Origin: Bin5 sp022827195
Lineage (GTDB): Bacteria > Chloroflexota > Anaerolineae > Caldilineales > Caldilineaceae
DNA length: 64,000 bases
NCBI GenBank assembly: GCA_965208275.1
Contig: OZ242331.1
Coordinates: 4,588,001 to 4,652,000 of the forward strand
Direction: 5' to 3'
Below the pieces are notes generated by a model, which saw nothing but the letters and a program-made list of their open reading frames with translations, did not search any database and was not told where the DNA came from. Below are positions 8,129-16,095 of this stretch, one piece after another. The position numbers were made by a program, and so were the translations under genes. How positions within the stretch are numbered: position 1 is the stretch's first letter; each line of letters starts with the position of its first letter.

Positions 8129-8980
8129 TCACGACTGCCAGCAGCTACCGGTTAGGGGCAGCTCCTGGAAGTTCAGGGGGGTTACGCCCGTCTGATCGAG
8201 TTTTATCCGGTAGCGTCGCCACGGCAGATAGAAGTAGGTATAGCCCCGCAGGCAGACCTGCGCCTGAGGTTTGTCGATGCCGCCGAGGACATCGGGGACT
8301 TCCAAGGGAATGTAGCGGATATCCTCCAGCGCCAGGCGGTGGACCCACAGGCCGGTTACGCTGTAGGTGGTTTCGGCGGCGCGGCGGGCATTGACAGCAA
8401 GCCGCAGCTCATCACCGCTCACATCGGCTGAGGGTGGACCGAAGTAACGCGGAATCAGACCCCATGGCACGAGGATAAACACGACGACAAAAAGCAGCCG
8501 GAACCGCAAACCCCTTTCCCCCAGTTCGACCGCCTCGCTCAGAAGACGCCACACGATCGCGCCGCCGAGCCACATCAGCCACAACAGCAACAGGTTGAGG
8601 ACAAAGTCGACGATATATATCTGCACCGCGCCGCTGGGCGAGAGCGTAGCGAAAGGATGGGGATAGCCGAGCCGTCCGGGGCAGAGGTCGAGACATCCTG
8701 CGCTGTGGGGAGGAACGACGAACAGGTAAAGCGCCGCCACGTTCAACAGCATACTGACCAACAGCGTGCCGGCGAAAACAGCGTACCACCGACCTGTCCT
8801 CTGGACCCACCAAATCATCAGAAACGCGGCCACAACAAGGCCGATACATCCCAGGATCAATTGGGTGGAGTTGGCGAAATGGACCCAGTCATCCGGCCAT
8901 GCGGCAAAGCCCCCCTGAACGGGAGCAGTTGCCAACAGCAAGCCCAAAAATCCGAATGGCAGCGCACTGAACACAATCAC
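8129..8980 (-). CDS. Multi-pass membrane protein, last gene of an envelope operon
   Basis: 283 residues from a GTG start at 8980 whose GTGA overlaps the stop of the preceding gene, pointing to translational coupling. A longer frame to 9085 would run into that gene and has an Arg-rich start, so I reject it. Four or five hydrophobic segments are visible (FSALPFGFLGLLLATA, LILGCIGLVVAAFLMIWW, AVFAGTLLVSMLLNVAALYL, IVDFVLNLLLLWLMWLGGAI, LFVVVFILVPWGL). An exposed C-terminal domain of about 95 residues follows, containing three Cys. No family is recognised. It probably works with the two upstream envelope proteins, with which it shares an operon. Confidence 0.75.
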   Translation of the reverse strand: MIVFSALPFGFLGLLLATAPVQGGFAAWPDDWVHFANSTQLILGCIGLVVAAFLMIWWVQRTGRWYAVFAGTLLVSMLLNVAALYLFVVPPHSAGCLDLCPGRLGYPHPFATLSPSGAVQIYIVDFVLNLLLLWLMWLGGAIVWRLLSEAVELGERGLRFRLLFVVVFILVPWGLIPRYFGPPSADVSGDELRLAVNARRAAETTYSVTGLWVHRLALEDIRYIPLEVPDVLGGIDKPQAQVCLRGYTYFYLPWRRYRIKLDQTGVTPLNFQELPLTGSCWQS

Positions 8981-11580
8981 CTGCGAATCCGAGCCGGGCC
9001 GGAATATCGCTGCCAGCAGAGGAAAATGCGGTCGAAAAATCCTGGCAGTTGACCGCGCACTACGGGCTGTCCGTCTCCGTTCCACTCCTCCAGCCGCGCG
9101 ACTCCGTTGCTCGACTCCACGCTGATCAGCACCGTGCCGTCGTCGCAGGCGGCAAAGTCCCCAACCACATCACCCACCGGATAGCGAAATGAAGTGTAAG
9201 ACGCGGCGGCTGTCTCCGCCAGGTCTACTTGGGCGATGCCGAAGATTTCGAGCGAGAAAACGCCCCGGGACGAGAAACGGCTGCGGCCCAGCAGGAGCTG
9301 ATCATCGTCGCGCCAGACGACGCGCGGGGCGAAGAACTCGAAGCGGGTTTGGGTCTGCGCGCTCAACCGACCGCGGGCGCCGGCTCCGTTGGCGGCCATC
9401 TCCCGCACCCACAGTTGATTGGCCGGACGCACAAAACCGACCGTCAGGCTCGGGTGTTGCGGATCAAAGGCCAGATGTGCCAGATGGTCGCTGTCTGCAC
9501 TGAGGGTAAACGGACCGCGATAGATGCCCTCCGGCACCAGTTGTCGCATATCGATCTCGCCGTCCGCGTCGAGATCGACCCGGAACAGGCCGGTATACTG
9601 CCGCCCTGCGTCGAGGTCGGCGGTATCTATCAAGAAGGAACGGCTGTCGCCCTCAGCCGCCAGGGCAGCGATCAGCGTTGGCTCGATGGTGCGGTCCGCT
9701 CTCGCGTCCAACAGGGCTGTAGATGCCTGCACGCGCAGAACGATCTGTCCGGCCTCGGTGTCGTAGTGCCACAGACGCCATTGGGCCAGCCCAACCTGTG
9801 GCGTCTCGATCCACCAGAGATCGCCGCGGCCATCGGCGGCGATGCCGCGCACACTCTGGAAGGGATATGCCTGCACGGCCAGCCCGGTCCCGTCTCCCCG
9901 CACGTAGAGGAAGCCATTCTGGTCAGCCGGCGCGTTGGCATCGGGAATGACGAAGCCTTGCGCACCGTTGTGGACAGGCACCACGCTCTGGCCGGTCTCG
10001 CGAACCACGGTCACCGCGCCGTCCTGTTGCAGGAGGAAGACGCCGGGCCCGCCCCGTTTCCCCAGCAGCGCCGCGGCTTTGCCGCCCTGCCACGCGGCGC
10101 CGAAGGTCGGCACATCCATGCGCCTGACTCGCTCGAACTCGGGCAGAGAGACGACCCGAACATTCGAGACAACGACCCGACCTTCATCGTCCTGGCGGCC
10201 GGCGACATAGACGCGTGTGCCCGGCCAGAGGAAATCGGCGGCGGCGGCGAGCCACTCGCCTTGCGACGCGCCAAGAATTCCGCTCCACATCTCCACCTGC
10301 TCCTCGACGGGGTCGAACTGTAGCAGCAGGACGTCGCCGCTGTCGGTGCGGACCGAGATCGGCTGTGAGAGATCGACCGGCCCGCTCTCACCGAGAACGG
10401 TCGCTGCCAACTCATCCGCCGCGGGCGGGTTGACAGGCGCGGGCTGCAGCGTCACGACATACATTTCCGTCGGCAGTTCGTCCGCAGCTTGCGCGGCCTG
10501 TTGGGCAGTCGGTGTACTCGTAGGTGTGGATGTGGCCGTGGAAGTGGGTGTGGATGTGCTTGTTGGGGTGGCCGTGCTTGTAGGGGTGGGCGTTGGCGTC
10601 GATGTGGCTGTCGCGGTTGGTGTCGGCGTTGAGGTGGGCGCAGATGTGGGCGTCGGCGTGGCAGTGGGCGTCGGCGTGGCAGTGGGCGTCGCCGTGGCAG
10701 TGGGTGTCGCCGTGGCAGTGGGTGTCGCCGGCGGGATCGGTTCGCCGCTGCCTGACGGGACGGGTGTTCCACCTACGGTCGGCGTCATCCGGATGCCGAT
10801 GCCGGGCGGGCGCGAGCCGAATGGGCGAACGCGAATGCCCTCATCCGTGTAGCGATGAAGCGTTGCCAGGTCACCCTCAATTTCGATCAACTCGACGGCC
10901 ATCCAGCCTTCGCTGCCGTTTGACTCGGTTCTCGCATCGGTCACTTTCAAGAGCACCCACTCCTGATTGGCCGTAATGCCGCCCAGGGTGACCTGGACAT
11001 CCTGTCCCACGCGCTCCAAGACATCATCCTCTGTCGACGGGCCGGCGCGCAGGCGGGCGGGGAAGAGAACGATGCGCGCGGTCACGTTATCCGCCGCGCC
11101 GATCTCGATATCGGAGGGAAAAACGCTGATCGGCACATATAACTCGGTTGCGGTCGGTGTCGGTGTCGCGCTGGCCGTCGGTGTCGCAGTGGCAGTCGCA
11201 GTGTCCGTCGCGGTTGGCGTGTCCGTCGCCGTGGCCGTCGGCGTTTCGGTGGCCGTAGGTGTTTCGGTTGCGGTCGGTGTCAGCGTTGGCGATGGCGTGT
11301 CGGTCGCGGTGGGCGTATCCGTCGCAGATGGCGTCGGCTCCACCTGCAGCGCGGCAGCCTCGGTGGGCGTATTGACCGTTGCCGGCAGGGCGGCCCAATT
11401 GCCGTCGCGCATGAAAGTCGACACAACTGCGAGCAGGGCCAGCACGGCGACCAAAACGATGCCGGTCGCCATTGGTCTCCCACCGGCCAGGCTGCGGAAA
11501 GCAATCAGAGATTTCTGCAGGTCCGGGAATCTGTTGTTCATCATCCGCGTCCAAAAGGACGAAGAGGAAAGGCCCTTCAC
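8977..11580 (-). CDS. Membrane-anchored envelope protein with (TPT)n linkers, SH3-like domain and propeller-like region
   Basis: 867 residues from GTG 11580, chosen because GGGGGG lies 5 bases upstream and it clears the previous gene; longer frames overlap that gene. Order: cytoplasmic segment, one membrane helix (about 39-57, IVLVAVLALLAVVSTFM), a (TPTAT/TDTPT)n linker (about 82-145), an SH3-like module (about 168-235: ARLRAGPSTEDDVLERVGQ, a typical bacterial SH3 signature), a second (TPTAT)n linker (about 285-358), then a large beta-rich region with repeated W/L-x-D-x-x-G segments resembling a propeller of the TolB/PD40 kind. It is the middle gene of a three-gene unit. Likely anchored at the cell surface, binding cell wall or ligands through SH3; function unknown. 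Confidence 0.82.
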   Translation of the reverse strand: MKGLSSSSFWTRMMNNRFPDLQKSLIAFRSLAGGRPMATGIVLVAVLALLAVVSTFMRDGNWAALPATVNTPTEAAALQVEPTPSATDTPTATDTPSPTLTPTATETPTATETPTATATDTPTATDTATATATPTASATPTPTATELYVPISVFPSDIEIGAADNVTARIVLFPARLRAGPSTEDDVLERVGQDVQVTLGGITANQEWVLLKVTDARTESNGSEGWMAVELIEIEGDLATLHRYTDEGIRVRPFGSRPPGIGIRMTPTVGGTPVPSGSGEPIPPATPTATATPTATATPTATPTPTATPTPTSAPTSTPTPTATATSTPTPTPTSTATPTSTSTPTSTATSTPTSTPTAQQAAQAADELPTEMYVVTLQPAPVNPPAADELAATVLGESGPVDLSQPISVRTDSGDVLLLQFDPVEEQVEMWSGILGASQGEWLAAAADFLWPGTRVYVAGRQDDEGRVVVSNVRVVSLPEFERVRRMDVPTFGAAWQGGKAAALLGKRGGPGVFLLQQDGAVTVVRETGQSVVPVHNGAQGFVIPDANAPADQNGFLYVRGDGTGLAVQAYPFQSVRGIAADGRGDLWWIETPQVGLAQWRLWHYDTEAGQIVLRVQASTALLDARADRTIEPTLIAALAAEGDSRSFLIDTADLDAGRQYTGLFRVDLDADGEIDMRQLVPEGIYRGPFTLSADSDHLAHLAFDPQHPSLTVGFVRPANQLWVREMAANGAGARGRLSAQTQTRFEFFAPRVVWRDDDQLLLGRSRFSSRGVFSLEIFGIAQVDLAETAAASYTSFRYPVGDVVGDFAACDDGTVLISVESSNGVARLEEWNGDGQPVVRGQLPGFFDRIFLCWQRYSGPARIRR
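10507..10728. repeat. Coding low-complexity (TPTAT)n tract
   Basis: Short repeats of Thr-Pro and Thr-Ala codons (GTGGGCGTC/GTGGCAGTG-like units read on the plus strand) encode the second extended linker of the 8977-11580 protein. Near-identical units make this prone to length change by slippage and to misassembly. Confidence 0.85.
11146..11337. repeat. Coding low-complexity (T/A/P/D)n tract
   Basis: The first Thr/Ala/Pro/Asp linker of the same protein (about residues 82-145), between its membrane helix and SH3-like module, encoded by short imperfect tandem units. Confidence 0.8.
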
Positions 11581-11594
11581 TGCATCCCCCCGGG

Positions 11595-12377
11595 TCAGTT
11601 CTGAACGACTACCGTCACACGACAAGGGGACGGGTAGTTGCCGGTCCTATCCACAACCACGAGTTGGACCGTATAGGTTCCTGCGGCGACATTGCTGCTG
11701 TCCAGATTGCCGAGTAGACCGCCGACAACGGGGCTCTCGGCGCCGGCGAGGTAGCTGAAACTCTGGTTCGCTCCACTGGGCGCAATCTCCAGTTTGTAGA
11801 AGCTGAACTGGTCGTGCTGGGCGGTGCCGACAATTGGCACAACGCCGTTTACGACCGCACCGTTTCCCGGCGACAGAATGACCGCGCGCGCGTCTGGACA
11901 AAGGGCCGGGGAGACGGCTGGAGGCTGGGATTCGGGCGTTGCGGCTTCTTGCTGTGCGTCCTCCTCCGGGTCATCGGGCACAGGCGTGGCGACGACGATG
12001 GGGGTCGGCCGCGGGGTGGGCGTTGGCGTTTCGGGCGTAAACGTCGGCGTCGGGATCAGCGCGGAGCCGGAATTATTTGGAGATGCCGAGGTGTCTCCGG
12101 GAGAAGCAAGACCTGTGGATGAATCGACCGTAAGCATTGCTGCGCGCAGCGTTGTGCTGGCAAAATAGGTAAATCCCATCACCGCAAGCATCAACAGGGC
12201 TGATAGAAAGATACGGTATAGATCGTCGAGCGCTTTGTCCCGTTCCAGCGAAAAGACGGCTTGGCGGCGTTCCGAGCGCACCTGCCAAGTACGGTAAAGC
12301 TGGAACAGGGCCAGCGCACCGCAAACAGCGTAGATATAGGGCGCAATATTGGCAACGGCCTCAACCAGAAAACCCAT
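11595..12377 (-). CDS. Two-helix membrane protein with Pro/Thr linker and Ig-like extracellular domain
   Basis: 260 residues. Membrane helices are at about 7-27 (AVANIAPYIYAVCGALALFQ) and 58-78 (IFLSALLMLAVMGFTYFAS), with a basic cytoplasmic loop between them. A Pro/Thr-rich linker (about 108-150, PTPTFTPETPTPTPRPTPI) leads to a C-terminal domain (about 160-260) with LSPGNGAVVNGVVPIVGTA and YTVQLVVVDRTGNYPSPC. The latter resembles the Ig-like beta-sandwich found in bacterial surface proteins. It is the first gene of the operon with the 8977-11580 and 8129-8980 genes, 14 bases before the next start. No enzyme motif is seen. It probably presents a binding domain outside the membrane. Confidence 0.8.
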   Translation of the reverse strand: MGFLVEAVANIAPYIYAVCGALALFQLYRTWQVRSERRQAVFSLERDKALDDLYRIFLSALLMLAVMGFTYFASTTLRAAMLTVDSSTGLASPGDTSASPNNSGSALIPTPTFTPETPTPTPRPTPIVVATPVPDDPEEDAQQEAATPESQPPAVSPALCPDARAVILSPGNGAVVNGVVPIVGTAQHDQFSFYKLEIAPSGANQSFSYLAGAESPVVGGLLGNLDSSNVAAGTYTVQLVVVDRTGNYPSPCRVTVVVQN

Positions 12378-12727
12378 TGGCAGATATGAAAATCAGGGAG
12401 CCGGGTCGCGAAACAAGCCGCCGCCGGGTCCGGGTTCAGAGCATTGGCGGCAACCGGTCAGGGATGGAAAATTCCTCTCGTATAGTCTATCGTAGCCCCA
12501 TTGTTCCGCCAAAAAAGGCTGAAATCCCAGGGGGTCCCGAAGCCTGTTTCAGACGCCTCATCTACATAGCAGATACATTCCGCGAACGCTTTGCCGATTC
12601 CCTGCCTATCGACTAACATGAAGAGTCTAATTCGATAGAACAGATCGAAATTCGGTCCCTTCGGGGCCGCGTCGAACAGGGGAATCAACGCGCAGCAAGG
12701 GGCCGGAAAAACCGGTAAGTGCAACCA
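12378..12727. other. Intergenic gap between divergent genes
   Basis: 350 bases separating the minus-strand envelope operon from the plus-strand gamma-glutamyltransferase gene. Both promoters must lie here, but I find no -35/-10 pair close enough to consensus to name, and no RNA gene or repeat. Confidence 0.5.
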
Positions 12728-14401
12728 ATGAACTATGACTTCGTCTTTCGCTCCCGCCGCAGCAATGTCATGTCGCGCAACGGTCTGGTCGCCACGAGTC
12801 AGCCCCTGGCTGCCCAGGCGGGACTCTCGATTCTGCAGGCGGGGGGCAACGCAGCCGATGCGGCCATCGCCACCGCCGCGGCGCTGAACGTCGTCGAGCC
12901 GATCTCGACCGGCATCGGCGGCGACTGTTTCGCGCTCTACTGGGACGCCAAGACCGAACGCGTAACCGCGCTCAACGGTTCCGGCCGTGCGGCGGCGGCC
13001 GCGTCGATTGACGAATTGCGCGGCCTCGGCTACAAGCGCATGCCCCAATTCAGCGGGCACAGCGTCAGCATTCCCGGCACCGTGGCCGGGTGGAGCGACC
13101 TGCTGGAAAGACACGGGGAGATGACACTGGCCGACGTGTTGAAACCGGCCATCCGCCTCGCCGAAGAGGGCTATCCCGTCACCGAATGGATCGGTCAGGG
13201 CTGGGCCGGGCAGACAGCCAAACTGCTGCGGTCGCCGCGCTGGGCCAGCAGCGACCTGGACAACGGACCGGAGCAACCCAGCGGCCGCGAGCTTCTCATT
13301 GACGGCCGCGCGCCGCAGGCGGGTCAGGTAATGCGCATTCCCACGCTGGGCGGAACGCTGCGCGCCATCGCGGCCGACGGCAAGGAGGCGATCTACCGGG
13401 GCGAATTCGCGCGCACACTGAGCGAGCATGTGCAGCGCTACGGCGGCTGGATCACGCCGGATGATATGGCAGCACACACCAGCACCTGGCACGAGCCGGT
13501 CTGCGCCGATTTCGGCGACGTGCGGCTATACGAGTGTCCGCCCAACGGCCAGGGGCTGGCGGCCGTCATCGCGGCCAATCTGGCGGACGGCTTTGATCTG
13601 GCCGGCATGTCCAGTGTTGATCGCCTCCACACGCTGGTCGAGTGTATGCGCATCGGATACGCTGAGGCCCGCCAATGGGTCTGCGACATCGACGTTGTAC
13701 AGATTCCGCTGGACGCGCTCGCCAGCCGGGCCTACGCCGAACAGAGGCGCAAAGAGATTCACCCGCAGCGCGCGGCTGCGACCGTCGCTCACGGTTATCC
13801 CATTGCCGGCTCGGATACGGTCTATCTGACCACAGCCGACGGCCAGGGGAACGCGTGCAGCTTCATCAACAGCCTCTATCAGGGCACCGGCAGCGGTCTG
13901 GTCGTGCCCGGCAGCGGTGTCAGTCTGCAGAACCGGGCCGCGCTCTTCGTGCTTGACCCCGACCATCCCAACTGCCTTGCGCCCAACAAGCGCCCGTATC
14001 ACACGATCATACCGGCGATGACGACGCGCGCAGGCGCGCTGCACGCCAGCTTCGGCGTGATGGGCGGCTATATGCAGCCGCAAGGGCACCTGCAGATGCT
14101 GGTTAATATGGCCGCCCTGGGCATGAGTCCGCAGCAGGCGCTGGATATGCCCCGCTGGTCGTTGAGCGGCCCGCACGCGGGTATGGGTGCGGACGAATCC
14201 GGCGGTCTGCTGATGATCGAAGAGGGCTGGGAATACGAGACGCTGGCGGAGATGGCACGCCGCGGGCATCAACTGGTGCCGGTCAACGGGGCGGGGCGGA
14301 GTGGATTTGGCGGAGGTCAGATCATTGTACGCGATCCGGAGAGCGGCGTCCTTATCGGCGGCAGCGACCCGCGCAAGGACGGTTGTGCGGTCGGCTGGTG
14401 A
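12728..14401 (+). CDS. Gamma-glutamyltransferase family protein (Ntn hydrolase)
   Basis: 557 residues from ATG 12728, where MNYDFVFRSRRSNVMSRNG matches the usual family start; the GTG 9 bases earlier is possible. The large-subunit part contains LQAGGNAADAAIATAAALNV and STGIGGDCFALYW. The autocleavage and nucleophile threonine is best placed at T364 in GSDTVYLTTADGQGN, followed by SFINSLYQGTGSGLVVPGSG of the small subunit. The family cleaves gamma-glutamyl bonds (glutathione turnover, poly-gamma-glutamate or other gamma-glutamyl amides) after self-processing. There is no signal peptide, so this copy is probably cytoplasmic, unlike periplasmic GGTs. It is monocistronic and the substrate is uncertain. 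Confidence 0.92.
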   Translation: MNYDFVFRSRRSNVMSRNGLVATSQPLAAQAGLSILQAGGNAADAAIATAAALNVVEPISTGIGGDCFALYWDAKTERVTALNGSGRAAAAASIDELRGLGYKRMPQFSGHSVSIPGTVAGWSDLLERHGEMTLADVLKPAIRLAEEGYPVTEWIGQGWAGQTAKLLRSPRWASSDLDNGPEQPSGRELLIDGRAPQAGQVMRIPTLGGTLRAIAADGKEAIYRGEFARTLSEHVQRYGGWITPDDMAAHTSTWHEPVCADFGDVRLYECPPNGQGLAAVIAANLADGFDLAGMSSVDRLHTLVECMRIGYAEARQWVCDIDVVQIPLDALASRAYAEQRRKEIHPQRAAATVAHGYPIAGSDTVYLTTADGQGNACSFINSLYQGTGSGLVVPGSGVSLQNRAALFVLDPDHPNCLAPNKRPYHTIIPAMTTRAGALHASFGVMGGYMQPQGHLQMLVNMAALGMSPQQALDMPRWSLSGPHAGMGADESGGLLMIEEGWEYETLAEMARRGHQLVPVNGAGRSGFGGGQIIVRDPESGVLIGGSDPRKDGCAVGW

Positions 14402-14614
14402 GGTGTCGACTGTCAGTCCCTGGCGGTAAACTCTCACTGAATCGCAGTCGAGAAGGCCATATTTCGAAAGCAGCATGGCCGGATTCGTAGCGAGCGGCCA
14501 TTGAGATAGATAATGGAAATTCAACCGTTTCGGCTATGCTGACGTATAACGGCAGAGGGCTTGTTCACCGTCTGAACGTACTCAGGTCATAACACTCAAC
14601 GTCGAGGTAATTGA

Positions 14615-16045
14615 ATGGGTCGAAATCGTGCGGTGTCATTCGCACCGGTTCGTGAGAAGATGCAGCGCGCGGGTCTGGACCACCTGCTGATTCGAAGCTT
14701 TGAACACTACTACGCCCAACTCGTCGCCGGCGCCACCGGCTACATCCCCGGCACAGACGCCCGCCAGCCAACAGATATCGCCGACAGATCAGCCGCTGTC
14801 GGCCACCACGCGGCTGGCGTGGACGCGCTCAACCGGCTCGTCGCTGTAAAACTGAATGGGGGTCTCGGCGCGACGATGGGGCTGAGCGGGCCGAGATCAC
14901 TCCTTGTGGTAAAGGACGGGTTGCGCTTTTTCGATATAATCGTGCGCCACGTCCTGTATCTGCGCCAGGAGATGAAGGCCCGGTTGCCACTCATCTTCAT
15001 GAACAGCTACAGCACGCAATCGGCAACGCAGGAGGCGCTGGAAGCCTATCCGCAGCTTGTACAGGGCGCTTCCGGCAAACTGCCCGCCACCTTTCTGCAG
15101 AACAAGGTGCCAAAGATATGGCAGGAGACGCTGGCGCCGGTGGAATGGCAGGAAGATCCGACAAAGGCGTGGTGCCCGCCGGGCCACGGCGACATATACC
15201 TCACCCTGCACACCAGCCGTCTGCTCAGGCAGATGCTCGACCAGGGCTACGAGTATATGTTCGTAAGCAACGCTGACAACCTGGGCGCAACCGTGGACAT
15301 CGACATTCTCGGGTTCTTCGCGGCGCGCAAGCTACCCTTTCTGATGGAGGTCACGGCCCGCACCGCGGCTGACTGCAAGGGGGGACACCTGGCGCAGAGT
15401 CCGGATGGGAGGCTCCTGCTGCGTGAGATCGCGCAGTGCCCGCCGGAGGAGATCGCGCAGTTCCAGGACATAAACCGCTACCGGCTCTTCAACACCAACA
15501 ATTTGTGGATCCACCTGCCGTCCCTGCAAAAGCTGCTGGCCGAACGGGACGGTTTTCTGGACCTGCCGATGATCGTCAACAAGAAACCGGTGGACCCGGC
15601 GCGTCCCGACTCCCCGCCGGTCTTCCAGTTGGAAACCGCTGTCGGGCTGGCGCTCTCCGCGTTCGCCGGCGCGCAGGCGATCCAGGTGCCGCGCGACCGC
15701 TTTCTGCCAGTCAAACGCTGCAACGACCTCCTGGCACTGCGCTCGGATGCCTACCGCCTCAACCATCGGCAGCGCGTCGAGCTGGATCCCCGCCGCGGCA
15801 CGCCTCCCTACCCGCCCGGCCCGCCCCACGTCGAATTGGATGACCGCTACTACCAGTTTATCTACCAGATTGAAGCGCGTTTCCCCCAAGGCCCGCCTTC
15901 GCTGATCGGCTGCCGCAGCCTGACCGTCAACGGGCCGTACACTTTCGGCGCAGCTATCTCGGTAGAAGGCGACGTGACCCTGACCAATGCCACGGATACG
16001 CCGGTTGCCATTCCCGACGGACGCGTTTTAGTGGATAGTGGATAG
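14615..16045 (+). CDS. UTP--glucose-1-phosphate uridylyltransferase, eukaryotic (UDPGP) type
   Basis: 476 residues, the normal length for the UDPGP family and unlike the short bacterial GalU. Nucleotide-binding motif KLNGGLGATMGLSGPRS (79-95), substrate segments SNADNLGATVDIDILGFF and FNTNNLWIHL, and a C-terminal left-handed beta-helix start (LTVNGPYTFGAAISVEGDVT) are visible. The ATG follows GAGG. It makes UDP-glucose for polysaccharide and glycolipid synthesis in the cytoplasm and would supply the glycosyltransferases at 21.6-24.3 kb and 31.6 kb. UDP-N-acetylhexosamine pyrophosphorylase is the alternative, but the motif details favour glucose. Confidence 0.9.
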   Translation: MGRNRAVSFAPVREKMQRAGLDHLLIRSFEHYYAQLVAGATGYIPGTDARQPTDIADRSAAVGHHAAGVDALNRLVAVKLNGGLGATMGLSGPRSLLVVKDGLRFFDIIVRHVLYLRQEMKARLPLIFMNSYSTQSATQEALEAYPQLVQGASGKLPATFLQNKVPKIWQETLAPVEWQEDPTKAWCPPGHGDIYLTLHTSRLLRQMLDQGYEYMFVSNADNLGATVDIDILGFFAARKLPFLMEVTARTAADCKGGHLAQSPDGRLLLREIAQCPPEEIAQFQDINRYRLFNTNNLWIHLPSLQKLLAERDGFLDLPMIVNKKPVDPARPDSPPVFQLETAVGLALSAFAGAQAIQVPRDRFLPVKRCNDLLALRSDAYRLNHRQRVELDPRRGTPPYPPGPPHVELDDRYYQFIYQIEARFPQGPPSLIGCRSLTVNGPYTFGAAISVEGDVTLTNATDTPVAIPDGRVLVDSG

Positions 16046-16095
16046 TGGATTGCGAACAGCGAATGTTGGATACCGGCGGGCGCCGTTTCCCACTG

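Noticed and set aside
9229..10323. Plus-strand open frame of 364 codons
   Set aside because: Antisense to the large envelope protein; no start signal or motif.
10507..10728. CRISPR-like regular repeats
   Set aside because: Units are 6-12 bases, in frame, without spacers, and encode a Thr/Pro linker; there are no cas genes.
12458..13492. Minus-strand open frame of 344 codons
   Set aside because: Mostly antisense to gamma-glutamyltransferase. Its final part in the gap (MLVDRQGIGKAFAECICYVD onward) has no ribosome-binding site and no family match.
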